Of a stretch of DNA of 64,000 nt, positions 45,376-56,739 are shown in pieces. Position numbers and translations under genes: made by a program. The notes under the pieces were generated by a model. It worked only from the letters and a program-made list of their open reading frames with translations. It was not told where the DNA came from and did no database searches. Within the stretch, counting starts at the first letter, position 1, and every line of letters starts with the position of its first letter. Origin of the DNA: Ctenosaura bakeri (Eukaryota > Chordata > Lepidosauria > Squamata > Iguanidae); assembly GCA_948474755.1 (NCBI GenBank), contig CAOLHI010001256.1, positions 806,001 through 870,000 of the forward strand, written 5' to 3'.

Positions 45376-46728
45376 TGATTCCCAGTCCTGTATTAGACTG
45401 AACTGTCCCTTTCTCCTTCCACACAATTCTTGTGGTTGCTTAAGAGTGTGATGACCTTATGTGAGGATCTCCAGGAGATATGACACTGTTGATGAGCCCA
45501 CATTTTGGTGAAGATCTCTTGGAGATACTGTCTGAGATCCTGTCTCAGATTCACTAACTCACTACTGCAGTTCCTTCCCATGAACATTTAGCAGTTCATG
45601 AAAATCATGGGACATTGGAGAAATGTCTGGCTATGTTCCTGTAGCTAAGTGCGGACCAATGGCATCGTACATTGTAATCCACTAGCGTCCTCATTCGGTA
45701 TCTTAGTATACAAACATAGATGCTTCTCTGATCCTACCCCCATACCCTGTGGCCACTGAATGGCCATAGCAGAGGCTGCAATGGCTCATCAGTGAGTCCA
45801 GAGAAATTGAGTGGAGCCATATAGTTCTATCTTCAGATCATTTACTCTATACTCTGTTTTATTGAATGGCTGTGGAGAGGTTGCAGTGGCTAAACAGCAT
45901 GTGTGGGGGAGAGGCTTTGATAGCTGCAGAGGAAGGAATTGACTATGAACCTCCACAATAACCAAAAACAGATGCACAAAGGCATATGTTGGACTTACCG
46001 GATGTTGGCCCCAACTGTATGAACTGATACTCTATGTGAGTTTGATTTCCGTAGTGTTCTGTTTTTGGAGGATATTTTAATTATGCATATTTTAGCATAG
46101 TCTCTATGTGGAGGCATTGCTTCTTACAGTTGTGTGCTGTCTGCATGCAGTCTAGCTGTATAACATGTCCACAGTAGTTTCCAATACTCATTCAACCCTT
46201 TAACCACAATGTAATGTTCTTTTCCCACCCCCACAAGTAATAGTGATATGACAAGAGAGAGAGGCAGAAGGAATTTTTCTCTAGAGGATCCAGTTGAAAA
46301 TAGTCCCATGTGTTTCATGCTATTCTGTTTTGTGCTACGTCAAATTATTTCCTTGAGGTGAAATAACTATATATTGGGGCTTTCCTCCTTGGTCTCTTAG
46401 GTAGCTACTCAGAGCAAGCTTTATTGCATTTCAGAGGTTGAACTTGAAACCATTATATACTTGGGCAATAAAAGGCACTATTGCTTTCAAAAGATTGAAG
46501 TTTCCACCATGGAAACAGGCATCTTCTTTTTCTCTAAGTGAACTTCACCTTTTTCTGCTATTTCTTCACTGTTTCTCTCTAGGGCATGCATTTGTGTGAG
46601 AATAATCTTGTAACCAGTACCCTACCTTAAAAAAAAGCACACCACCAAAACGTTTACTATCTTAACTCTTTGCACAAAATACATACTAACAAAGTGATAA
46701 AAGAAGCACAAAACATGAGAATTAAAAC
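45376..46728 (+). other. Intron 2, nothing recognised
   Basis: No exon, RNA gene or repeat recognised. Confidence 0.45.
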
Positions 46729-46731
46729 TAT

Positions 46732-47113
46732 GGCCCTTTTTGCACTGCATTTGCCATGCGAAGGGGCCCCTTGGGTGTCATGCGACTGTGAGGAGCGGTC
46801 CACACAACGCACTCACAATCGTGCGACACTCCAGGGTCTGGCAGGCGCCAATCGTGCACTTTGTCAGTTTTGGCTGTGAGCTGAAAATGGTGAACGATTG
46901 CGCATTGCTCCAGGGCCGCGTGTGCACTTGCTGTGTGTGCAGAGCTCTGGCCCTGCGGCGCTCGCACTTCCTGCCCCAGCGCAGCCTGGGAAACTCCCAG
47001 GCTGCACTGTGGAAGAAAGAAGAGGGGCTCTTGCGCAAGCAGGCAGCAGCTAGAGGCTGCTCGGACGATCCCCGCACCCCAGCTTCGCAAAAAGGTGAGT
47101 TGTAAAAAGGGCC
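46732..47113 (-). mobile_element. GC-rich MITE with GGCCC ends, copy B
   Basis: A 382-bp CpG-rich element starting GGCCCTTTTTGCACTGCA and ending TTGTAAAAAGGGCC, with TAT on both sides (46729-46731, 47114-47116). Its core (GCTGCACTGTGGAAGAAAG and CCTGCCCCAGCGCAGCCTGG on the + strand) is the reverse complement of the core of 2160-2549. Four overlapping long open frames here reflect GC richness, not coding. Non-autonomous. Confidence 0.8.
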
Positions 47114-47116
47114 TAT

Positions 47117-47310
47117 GTGTAGGCAACGTAGATGAATAAAAAGATGTCTGCCTGATACGTAAAAGTAAAACTAGAGGTTTCTCACTGTACCTTTAAGTTC
47201 ATGGATCAAAAGCATGTTTTTCTGTATCAGTATTCATTTTAGGCCAGCATCTTGTTAGCAACTTAAGCAGGTGCAAGTCCAACTATAAGCTTGCATAAGT
47301 CATTTCACGA
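47117..47310 (+). other. Intron 2 spacer
   Basis: Nothing recognised. Confidence 0.4.
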
Positions 47311-47377
47311 TTGGTAGAGAATTCCAATTTCCACAATGATCCAAAAGATTGTTGTGGAAGTTGTAATTCTCTACCAG
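47311..47377 (+). ncRNA. Near-perfect 31-bp hairpin, possible hairpin RNA or tiny palindromic repeat
   Basis: Arms 47311-47341 and 47347-47377 are reverse complements at 26 of 31 positions, with a 5-nt loop. Four of the five differences become G:U pairs when transcribed from the + strand, leaving one mismatch. This could fold like a short miRNA precursor, but it could equally be a decayed palindromic transposon scrap. No known miRNA seed was recognised and expression cannot be judged. Confidence 0.35.
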
Positions 47378-48904
47378 CATTGTACAGTAACCAAACTACC
47401 TCCTCCAAACCCATTTCTTGCCTGCTGTAACCCTAACATAACAATATACTGGCTGGTAGAGGGTGGGGTGACAGTGGGGTGCATCCAGCTGTGTACTTGT
47501 AGTGAGTTGCACAGCAATGATGTCATCCTCCAGAACATCTGGAAGACCACTTACCACTTAGATGTCTCAGTGTTTGGTTGGTTCTCTGCCACTCCCCTGC
47601 TCTCCACCAACCAGTAAATGGCCATGATGTGGGGGCTGTAGCAAGTTAAAATGAGGATTTTGGATTGTGGTGGGAAATATGATGTGGCATAGTTCTACCT
47701 GAAGAACTTTATTCTATATTTCCCTGATCCAGGATCACAGCCCTATTTTATGCACATAATGTCCTTCTTCCTAAGGGAGGAATGTTTTATACATATGCAT
47801 GTTTTATACATATAACTAGCAAATTTTGTGGGTTGAAATTGAAGATTTTGTTTATAATTTGAATGAAACCAAAGTTTGAGTATTCATGCCTAGAATCCTT
47901 AAAGAAATTTTCACACCAGGTTCCACACAGAATGGACTAAAAACAGTTATTTGTTTTCTCAGTCTGCCAGTCAGTTCTGAACTTATATGAAAAGCCTAAG
48001 TGTAAATATCAGGTTTGGTCAAAATTGTTTCATAAATTTGCATTCTAGAGCAGAAAATACAGAAATTCAGAAAAAGTAGTTGACAGTTTGGGTCCAAAAA
48101 CTTAATAGAAACTTTGTGTTGATTTTATTGAATCTACCACATTTGGTGACTGTCTGATCAAGCATGTAGATTTGTATAGCACAATGGACAGATGAAGAAA
48201 TAGGTAGACATTGCAATAAAGACTGAAAATATCAGCCATACAACTAATCTAACAGCACAGCATGACACACAAAGGAGTAAGGTCCCAAGGCCAGTTACAC
48301 CTCAGATGCCTGTTTCAACAATTATATTTTTAGCTGCTATATGATTCGCACCACCATGGGGGCTAACTGCAATATGCCTTGATGCTATCACTTTGATGGC
48401 CTTGTTGTTGTCATTTTTTTAGCACATACACACCCACTTTGGGGGCTACTTACCATGGAGCTTTGAGCTGACCCTAATTAAAGCTATCTGCCTGTGATTT
48501 TGCGCTTCATTACTTTCTTAATCACTGCAGGATTTTAGAACTGCATTAGGAAAACAGGGACACACTAGACAGCCCTGCTCTTTCTGGTAAGCTGCTAACT
48601 TCCATGGCAGTGAGTTAGTGAATCCACTCCAAGTTTTAGTCTGAACTTTAAAGAGCTACCTTACTCCCAAATTGCTCTTTGGATAATTCCTCCAAAGTTC
48701 AAAGTGAAACCAAAAGCAAATTTAGTATCCCACTGAAATAGGAGTAGCCAGCCTCCATTCTTCTCTATACCCAGTCCATATATACCCACCACATGATGGA
48801 GGGCGTAGGTTAGGGGAAGGCTTGTGTATTCATACATAATAGTAATCCAGTCAGCAGCCTGAGAGAGGAACCATGTGATAGAAAATGCTCCATCTGCCAG
48901 GAAC
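47378..48904 (+). other. Intron 2, nothing recognised
   Basis: About 1.5 kb without a recognised exon or repeat. Confidence 0.45.
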
Positions 48905-49110
48905 AGAAAGATTATCTACACTACATAGTCATAACAGTTTGACATCACTTTATGGCTTCATGCTATGGCTTGTGTGTAGCTTGGCAGGGTACTTAGAATT
49001 CTCTGCTAGAGAGTTCCAGTGCTATAGTTCAGGGAGGAAGGGGACTCCGTCAAACCCCTCACAAGAATATTTTAATAGCCATCAAGGGAGGGGATGGGAG
49101 AATTGCATGC
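48905..49110. mobile_element. Palindromic MITE-like fragment, AGTTTGACATCACTTT type
   Basis: ACAGTTTGACATCACTTTATG, GGCTTCATGCTATGG and AATTCTCTGCTAGAGAGTTC resemble one arm and the centre of another common reptile palindromic MITE. The second arm is poorly preserved. Confidence 0.45.
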
Positions 49111-49674
49111 TATTTGTGCCCTTGTTCGTCTAGTCTGAACTTTAATTCACTGCTGCAGTCATGGTTAGAAGAGGGAGGCAGGTGCTTCCAAGGAAGAATT
49201 GCTTTCTAAGACAGTCAGAACCTGAGCAATCAGGTAAAGTCAGCTGTTGGTTTCAGTTAAAAATACCTAAGAGAAAGCTAGCCAGGGAGACAGAGGCAAT
49301 GCAAGAGGAGCAGAAGGAGTTAGAACAGGGAGCTGCTAATGTTCCTCTTTCTCACCATATACCCATCCATCTTTGTCTTTATAGCATAACTTGTTTAATC
49401 CTCAACTGCTTTGGGAGCCTATCTTGACTGAAAAATATGGTGGGAGAACTCTACTTGATCTAACTTATAAATTTGGGTGAAAAGTCCAACATGAGAACTG
49501 CAAGCTTCCTCATACCCAGAATTTGGGGGTGTTATTTTTTCTTTCTTTGTCCTACAGTTCTCAGAATCCCCACCCATACTGTTGGGGAAGTCTGTGGTTG
49601 TAATCCAAAAAGCTCTGCTTACAGTTTAGAAGAATATTTGCCCAGCTGGACTGATTATTACCTGATCTGATAAT
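49111..49674 (+). other. Intron 2, nothing recognised
   Basis: No exon or repeat recognised. Confidence 0.4.
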
Positions 49675-50010
49675 AGGAGCAGCTCTCTGACAAAGAGGCT
49701 CCAACAACCGCAGAGGTATTACCTTGGACTAGAGAGAAGGCATTTTCTGTGGTTGCACCTTGGCTTGGTACTAAGTCCCTTCCAAGGGAGGACCATCTTA
49801 CATTCTTATTGATGACTATTTGGGAGCTAAGGATATCCTTTTTAAAGGAAGGGATTCTGTGTCTCAGTAGTTTTCTGTTCCCCAGTAGTTTTATGTCCAT
49901 TTTTTTAAGTTAATGGTTTTTATTTTAAATTGTAACGTGACTCTTAGCCACCTTGAGCTCCTAGAAGCAAAGGGGATGTAGGCGGTAAAATACATAAGGA
50001 AATAAAAATC
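49675..50010 (+). mobile_element. L2-like LINE 3' end
   Basis: AGAGAGAAGGCATTTTCTGTGG, AAGTCCCTTCCAAGGGAGG, TTTGGGAGCTAAGGATAT and CTCTTAGCCACCTTGAGCTC occur in the order of the squamate L2-like tail. It ends in an AATAAAAATC-like terminus. Confidence 0.65.
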
Positions 50011-51165
50011 TTTTCTTTAAGTGGAGAGGTCGGGAAGATGTGACTTTTCACACACATGTAGAAAATCCTTGATTCATTGGCAGGCATCTCAGTTCATCAA
50101 GATCTGTTTTGTGTGGGAAGAACATTTGGGAATATTCCAGGCATGGAGAATGTGATTAGAAATAAGTTACACAGTAGCTCACTTAGAACTGCTTAAAAAT
50201 GAACTACTCCTCAATCCTTACAGATGTATCTAATGCTCTTTTTTTTGCCTCTGGTTTTTTGTACCTCAAACTGAGGACTCCAAGTTCCTCTTACATCTCA
50301 GCTATGTCCCTGTTCCTAAGATACTCCATAGCCACCAGCAGAACTTTAAGCATAGATATTCCATATAGTCATTGAGCTGGAGGAAAATCAAGGGTGAAGG
50401 TGCCCATAACTCCCTCCCTGTCCCACCACTGACGTCATATCAGAGTAATAGCTTCAGTGATAATGCCCCGCGGGGCCATGGATGAGAATTGCATAAGGAG
50501 AAGGTCCCCAATGCACTTGCCTGTGGCGGTGCTGTGACTGCTCTCAGCCTCTCATTGTTCAGATCTAATTAGAGAACCTTGTAATTCAAAATCAATTCAT
50601 TTCCTGCTGGATACTAACCAATTCTCCATCGGGGTGAGTCAAGAGATTATTTCTGTAAGTTGGAGCATTATTTAAAGCTGCTACTACACCTGAGACCCAG
50701 CTGTGGTCACAGGGAATAAACAGTAGGCAAGCAGCCATGCTTTCTCAGCTACTTCAATGCTTTTTGTTAGTTGAAAGCTCCCCCCCAAAGAAGTAGCCGA
50801 GTAGGGTCAGCGTTCAAGAGTATGTGACTGTGATCTGTATGTGTGATCCCTCTCCTCCTGTAAAGGCAGAACATTAAGCAACCATTGCAAGGCAAGATTG
50901 TTCCAGGGTTTGTAACAGAAAAATCTGTAACAGGAAAGTGAGTTCATTTGATGGAGGAACTTTGTGTTTAATCTAAGGGCTCCTGATACATGATTGACCC
51001 TGCCTATATGGTCTCAGGCCTTTAAAGACTATCTGTGATGGAGAGAAGAAGAGGGAGGCACAGCGCCATCCTGCCTAAGCCCAGAAGCAGGTGATGGGCC
51101 CTCCCTCCATCCAAGCTGCCATGGCCCTGGCCACAGAGGGAGAGAAGACAAGGCAATACAGGCTA
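50011..51165 (+). other. Intron 2, single-copy, possible conserved element
   Basis: No repeat recognised. The 50555-50770 part is repeat-free and carries a TAATTA homeodomain-type core at 50566-50571 and several AT-rich motifs. It is only a candidate for a conserved non-coding element. Confidence 0.35.
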
Positions 51166-51298
51166 GACTTAATCCTTTCCCTCACTGCCATTCCCTTTTC
51201 CTTCTCTGTTGTGTCTTAATTAGATTGTCACCCTGAGGGCAGGGAACTGCTTGTTTGTTCTTTTACTTGTAATGTGCCATGTACAGTGATCACACTAT
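51166..51298 (+). mobile_element. LINE/SINE 3' tail fragment
   Basis: TAGATTGTCACCCTGAGGGC, AGGGAACTGCTTGTTTG and TGTAATGTGCCATGTACAG match the usual reptile tail, and the element's A-rich end leads straight into the AAAG array. Confidence 0.5.

Positions 51299-51361
<63 letters not shown>
51299..51361. repeat. (AAAG)n microsatellite
   Basis: About 15 AAAG units, then a (GAT)n-like run to about 51382. It probably grew from the preceding element's poly-A tail. Confidence 0.95.
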
Positions 51362-52015
51362 ATGATGACGATGATGATGATGGGTATTATGATGGGATAA
51401 ACTAGTTTAACCTTAAGTGCTGTCTGCTACAGTGGGATAAATCTGCAGCAAAGTTTAGGTACAAAGTAACATTTAAAGAGTATCTCCTCTGCTTTAATTA
51501 ATGCATGTATATCTGCATGTATTTGCATGTGTATTAAAAAAATGCCTTGTAGCCAAATGCCCATCTAGGATTAAGCAAACTGTTTTTGCATTGGTTTACT
51601 CAGAGTACTCTTACTCTCAGTCTCTATATTATTCTCTATATTATTAAGTGCTTTTGTTATTTTCCCTCTGCTCCCCAAGGCATTTGCCAGGGGGCATGGA
51701 TGTGGGGCACAGGATTCCTGTTCAAGGACAAGACCAAAACCAAATATAAACAATCTTCTGTTCCAAAACAAATAGACTTCAGAACAACCCCACCCCTTTC
51801 TCCCAAAACTGGTTTCTTAAAGACATCCTGTTCTTTTTCTGAATAGTGCATGGTTGTGTTGCAAAGGAGGAGATGCCTTAGAAGAGCAAGTACCTCCTGT
51901 GTATGAGAAAAAGGAAGACAGGAGATGATTTTTCTCAGATGTAATTACCATAGGCACACAAACATACACATATATAGATATATCTTGCACTTTCTCTAAG
52001 GGATTGAAGACTCTA
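51362..52015 (+). other. Intron 2, nothing recognised
   Basis: No exon or dispersed repeat recognised. Confidence 0.4.
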
Positions 52016-52533
52016 TGGGGCTCTGATCAGACCCAACTTGGAATACTATGTACAGTTCTGGGCACCACAATTCAGGAAGGATATTGACAAGCTGGAACAA
52101 GTCCAGAGGAGGGCAACCAAAATGGTAGATGGCCTGGAAACCATGCCCTATGAGGAGCAGATTAGGGAGCTGGGTATGTATAGCCTAGGGAAGAGAAAGT
52201 TAAGAGGGGACATGATAGCCATATTAAAAGGGATATCTTATGGAGGATGGAGCAAGCCTGTTTCTGCTGCTCCAGAGACTGAGATATGGAGCAATGGTTT
52301 CAAACTTAAGGAAAAGAGATTCCATCTAAACATTAAGAAGAACTTCCTGACAGTAAGAGCAGTGTGACCGTGGAATACCCTGCCTTGGAGTGTGATGGAG
52401 TCTCCTTTGGAGGTTTTTAAACAAAGGCTGGATGGCCATCTGTTGGGAATGCTTTGACTGTGACTTCCTGCATGCCAGGCGATTGGACTAGATGGCCCTT
52501 GTCATCTCTTCCAGCTCTATGATTCTATGATTT
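52016..52533 (+). mobile_element. 5'-truncated CR1 LINE, complete 3' end
   Basis: One frame (about 52038-52365) encodes the CR1 C-terminus: MEYYVQFWAPQFRKDIDKLE, then MPYEEQIRELGMYSLGKRK and GDMIA. The 3' UTR has CTCCTTTGGAGGTTTTTAAA and ends CTATGATTCTATGATT. It is less decayed than the copy at 5736-6988 but lacks the reverse transcriptase. Confidence 0.92.
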
Positions 52534-52710
52534 TATACCTATTCTCCATGAATGTTCACTCACCCCAATTTTATCGTTGCAACAACTATTGGAAGCAGGA
52601 TAGACGAAGAGTGACTGGTATAAATTCATGTAGTGAGCCTCATCATCAACCCTAGGCAGTCCCACCTGTCATAGTTCATTGCTATTAATTCCAGCATTGC
52701 TGAGGGGCCT

Positions 52711-52800
52711 ATGAGGACTTTGGAGAGCTAAATTACAGTCCCCATCATCCTTGTCCATTGGCCAGACTGGCCAGGGAGGACAGGAGTTGGAATACTGCAA
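52711..52800. repeat. Palindromic repeat, ACTACAACTCC type
   Basis: ATTACAGTCCCCATCATCCT, CATTGGCCAGACTGGCCAGG and AGGAGTTGGAATACTGCAAC preserve the whole palindrome outline. Confidence 0.6.
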
Positions 52801-53117
52801 CATGACAACCCCATAAATTGTGGTTGCTTTCAGTAAAGTTGGTACCACATATCCTTTTTAAAAGTCCTGGGATTACCCCAATTTAATTTTAATATTTGCT
52901 CCTGAGTTCTTTGAAGAGACACATTTAGAAATCAAAGAGGTTTTTATTAATTAGTCCAGTCAATTTACAGTCTCAGCATTCATCTCTGCATTTGTCATTT
53001 TCTTAAAAGTAACGTACTTCAGAGGCTTGTGCTTTGTTGATAATTAGTATTCTAGAAGAGACCTATTTACCTAAATAGAAAGTTCAGAACTTCACATTAG
53101 TTATACTGGGGGTGGGC
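52801..53117 (+). other. Intron 2 spacer
   Basis: Nothing recognised. Confidence 0.4.
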
Positions 53118-53340
53118 AAACTGTGGTGTAGTGGTTGAAGTATTGGATTAGACTCTGGAAACCAAATCTTTGTTTGGCCATGGAAGCCCCCTGGGTGGCC
53201 TTGGACAAGTCCCACTCTCTCAGCTCAAAGGAAGACAATCATAAACCCCCTCTGAACAAATCATATCAGGAAAATTGTATGATAGATTTGCCTTAGGGTC
53301 ACCATAAGGTGGAAATGACTTGCCGGCACACAACAAAAAG
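53118..53340 (+). mobile_element. Sauria-type SINE, near full length
   Basis: The tRNA-like head shows CTGTGGTGTAGTGGTTGAAG (A-box region). The body has GGCCATGGAAGCCCCCTGGG and GACAAGTCCCACTCTCTCAG. The BovB-like tail reads TAGGGTCACCATAAGGTGGA, then AATGACTTGCCGGCACACAA, ending in an (AACA)n-like stretch. Tail sharing with BovB means the BovB reverse transcriptase is the expected mobiliser. Confidence 0.88.
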
Positions 53341-54395
53341 AAGACTCTTTTTGGAGCCTCTGACCCAATTTGCTGCCCTTTCTCTGGCCCCCCAAAAAGG
53401 GTTGAATTGCCTTCCTTAAGGGTCTTCTAGATTGATCTAAAGAAGCACGAATTGTCGTGATTATAATTCCTTGAGTTTTCCTGGGTTTTGCTGTTTTTTG
53501 TTGCCTTGTTGCCACTTATTCTATTCTTTTGGGTGGCTCTCTGTAGCAATTTTATGGATCCATGCTATGGCTCTTCCAGATGTTTTGTTTTGTAAAATGG
53601 TAAAAACAAAACAAAACTAGGGCATAGTTTGCTGAAGTGGACCTATAGTTTGAAGGGCAAATTTTCTCCTCTCTGAATTTTTATTCTAAAAATTAGTCAT
53701 ACAGTCCTAATGTGCCATTTCATTAATTCCCCACAGCAGACTAACAACAACAACAAATACTAAAAAATAGGGAGGAGAAGAGAAAGGAACATAATGTTCT
53801 GAATATGTATCAGAAATAATAATAATAATAATAATAATTAATAATAATAATAATACACTTGAGGATGAGAATGGAATGTTGCAGCTGCTGCCAAGAATTG
53901 CCAAAAAAAAAAAAAAGAGACTCCAAGAGAACAGAAATCAACAGAAACATTGTTTTGATATTTTACTTTCTTTTATTTTAAAGGCTGTGAGCTACAACAA
54001 TGGATACTACAGCCTCCCAGTGCGTTTGTCTTGTTCGGATGAGTTGTTAGAAGCCTCCAGGAGGCTTTTAAAATCAGTATTTAAGATGAAAAAAAAAAAG
54101 TATTTTCCAAAATGAGAAGTAGGCTTCTAGTCATTCCTGGAGTTTGTTTGTTTTCGTTTTATGACAGTCCACGCTGGACCGCGAAGATTCTAGGTATGCA
54201 TAGTTAGCCCCTAAACCTGTCAAACATGCCCACAAAATTATAGGCATAATGTTTTGACCTAACTAATAAAGTTGGTACATTTAATTATTTATTGTTGGGA
54301 GAGGAAGTTAAAAAAGAACATAATTCCCAGTTTGGATGTGATGTACCAGGATCGACGTGCCCTGCAAACTTTCTGCTTTTCTTGTAGTTTATTAA
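53341..54395 (+). other. Intron 2 with an ATA repeat
   Basis: An (AAT)n microsatellite lies at 53815-53854. A small hairpin-forming TTTTGTTTTGTAAAA / AAAACAAAACAAAA pair lies at about 53582-53619. No exon recognised. Confidence 0.5.
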
Positions 54396-54485
54396 ACTGT
54401 GTGCCCTCAAGATGTTTATTAAACTGTGTGCCCTCAAGATGTTTCCAATTTATGGTGACCTTTGTCTTATGCTGAGGCTAAGATA
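54396..54485 (-). repeat. Partial, locally duplicated SINE tail
   Basis: A 27-bp unit (TTTATTAAACTGTGTGCCCT, then CAAGATG) is repeated in tandem at about 54388-54441. The block 54424-54485 matches 54671-54732 at 61 of 62 positions, including changes not seen in the other SINE copies. It is therefore a local duplicate rather than an independent insertion. Confidence 0.8.
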
Positions 54486-54554
54486 CTTCCGTGGGAGAAA
54501 GGGTGGGGACCCTAATTAATTTAGGACAGGATTAAGGATCCTGTGGTCCTTTGG

Positions 54555-54655
54555 ATGTTGTTGGAACATAACTTCCATAATGCCCAACCATTTTGTCATG
54601 CATAGGTTGGATGGGAGTTATAGTCTAACAAGATCTTGAGGGTGACAGCTTCCCT
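54555..54655. repeat. Palindromic repeat, ACTACAACTCC type
   Basis: GGAACATAACTTCCATAATG, GTTGGATGGGAGTTATAGTC and ATCTTGAGGGTGACAG form a diverged copy, lying between the two duplicated SINE pieces. Confidence 0.55.
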
Positions 54656-54659
54656 ATGC

Positions 54660-54845
54660 TGGTGTTGTTGCTGTGTACCCTCAAGATGTTTCCAATTTAT
54701 GGTGACCTTTGTCTTATGCTGAGGCTAAGATAGAGTCACATGCCTGAGGTTACCCAGCAGGTTTCCATAGCTGAGAAAGGATTCGAACCCTGGTCTCTAG
54801 AATCATACTCCAACAACCAGACCACTGCACCACACCAGCTTTCAT
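54660..54845 (-). mobile_element. Sauria-type SINE, antisense
   Basis: Inverted tail CTCAAGATGTTTCCAATTTA, body GGTTACCCAGCAGGTTTCCA, and tRNA-like head GATTCGAACCCTGGTCTCTA, which is an intact B box in reverse, followed by CCACTGCACCACACCAGC. Confidence 0.82.
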
Positions 54846-55704
54846 CAGGTTAGGGTTGCAAACTTTGTTTAGTGTCAAGACCCATGTGCATGTCGAAGTT
54901 GACATTGAGATAGAAATGTAAATTTCCTAGCATGGAGATGCCATGCTGGTGGAAGCGTAGCCAGTGTAATTCATACTCACCATGAAGCTGCTTAAAGCCA
55001 TTAATCCAGGAAGGAAATATATGAAAAGGTTGTAGAAGAGTGTTTTTTTTTTATTTTTCTACAATGGCAGAATGACTTTTGAGGTTATAGCTTGACCTTT
55101 TTCCCCCTTTCACAATCCTTTCCAGAGAAAAGATTGTTTGTCTTAATTTTTTCAAAAGTTCAAAGGAAGTCTGGCCATTTCCTAAAAAGTAAAACCCATG
55201 TGTGTCTGTTTGTGTGGGATTTTGTAAAGCAGTGTATGATGATAACTACTTGTTTTTGCTGTGACCCAGCTGTTAAAGAGAAGGAAAATGTTTATATTAT
55301 TTGACCTTTGTATACTACGATGATTATAGTCTGGGTGGCCTCAGAAATGTAATTCATGAAATATGGTATGGTATGCTTGTCAAACATTTTTTTCCCCAGG
55401 GGAATAGAGTTTCAGAGATGATAGTTTATTTGAGATAATACAGGCACAGGTCAACAGATTCAGAAGAGTCAGATATCAGCCACATGCAAGTTGTAGTTTA
55501 AATTTAAAGAATGTAAGTCTTAACATTTTAGTGGTTTCTGCAGAGTTACTTCATTCATTAAAGCTTTTTCTGAAGAAATCTTAAACAGGACTTTTCCCCC
55601 AGTTAAAAAAACAAAACAAAAATAAAATAAAATAAGTGACTATAGACCATCATTGTATTCATACATACGTAAAAATTTAATTATCCTAGCAGGAAGTAAA
55701 TCCA
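54846..55704 (+). other. Intron 2, nothing recognised
   Basis: No exon or dispersed repeat recognised. An A-rich (AAATA)n-like run lies near 55608-55635. Confidence 0.4.
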
Positions 55705-56035
55705 CTGCATACTCTCCAACATTTCACAAATGAAAATTGGGACATGTAGCGAAGCAACGTCTGAGTGTGGTCAAGATGGCAAATATTAATGAGGAAGAGC
55801 AAACCAGCTAAGAGAGGCTGCAGCAGTTTACTTTTGCCTGAGGCTATGGGAACTCAAAATCCCATCTCCTCTTGTCCTCTCCTCCTTGCTGACTTAATTG
55901 CAACAAGGTAAAGACAAAGGAGAAAGTGGGAGGAAGAGAAAGAAACTGGGACATTTTAAAAGCAGTTGAAAAAGTGGGACAACAGAAGATTTATCAGGTC
56001 TGTCCCTGATAAATCAGGACACTTGGTAGACATGC
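55705..56035 (-). repeat. Unnamed ~340-bp interspersed repeat, copy 2
   Basis: Reverse complement of the family at 17840-18185. On the + strand it shows GGGACATGTAGCGAAGCAAC, GTGGTCAAGATGGCAAATA, GCTAAGAGAGGCTGCAGCAG and TTTTAAAAGCAGTTGAAAAA, ending at CCCTGATAAATCAGGACAC. No coding signal. Confidence 0.65.
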
Positions 56036-56739
56036 CACTGATTTTTGTCCATTAATTGGGACAGCTTTCTGTTATTCAGGCTTCATGTTTTCTGATCTTT
56101 AGGGGAGCATCAAATCCAAAGACATATCAAGTCCAGCATGCTCTTCCCGCAGTGGCCAAGCCTACACACTGAACACGACTCCAGTAGCTCCTTCCTGGTG
56201 GTGTGTGCGAGCAACAGGAATTCAGGAGCATGAAGTCTTGACACTTCCCTTTTATAACAAAATGTCACATGCTTTCTCTCAGCCACACAGCATCATTCAC
56301 TTCCATGTTTTTACTATGTGCAGAACTAGCAAGTGCTACTTCTATCAAACAGTTATTTTCATAACTTTTGAGTGGTTTGAGATATTGTACAAAACTTTGT
56401 ACAAATAATCTTATCACAGGCAAAGGATTCTTTCTCTTTGAGATCAGCGTACAACTGTCTTTCTTCCTTTCGTTCATTCGTCCTTCCTTTCTTTTATAGC
56501 TGTAAAACCTCATAACATTTCTTCAAGCCTTCAGAGACACCCTGTGAGGACATTGTGGCTTCTGGGGGTCCACAGACCAGTTAAGAACCACTGGCTTGGC
56601 GGACCACTGGTCCAACTTAATATAAGATAGCCTCCTATATTCTTATATTGGCTGAAAGACACTGCTGTGTCATTTCTGGCACATTTGGAAATATTTTGTA
56701 CTAATTTAAAATAATTAAAATGAAGGGAAAATGTCTATG
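56036..56739 (+). other. Intron 2 with a small SINE scrap
   Basis: About 56605-56645 (GGTCCAACTTAATATAAGAT, AGCCTCCTATATTC) resembles the 3' end of the SINE type at 32786-32955. Nothing else recognised. Confidence 0.4.

Noticed and set aside
46740..47139. Overlapping open frames of up to 132 codons on both strands
   Set aside because: They lie in the GC-rich MITE, where stop codons are rare. There is no domain, codon pattern or splice context.
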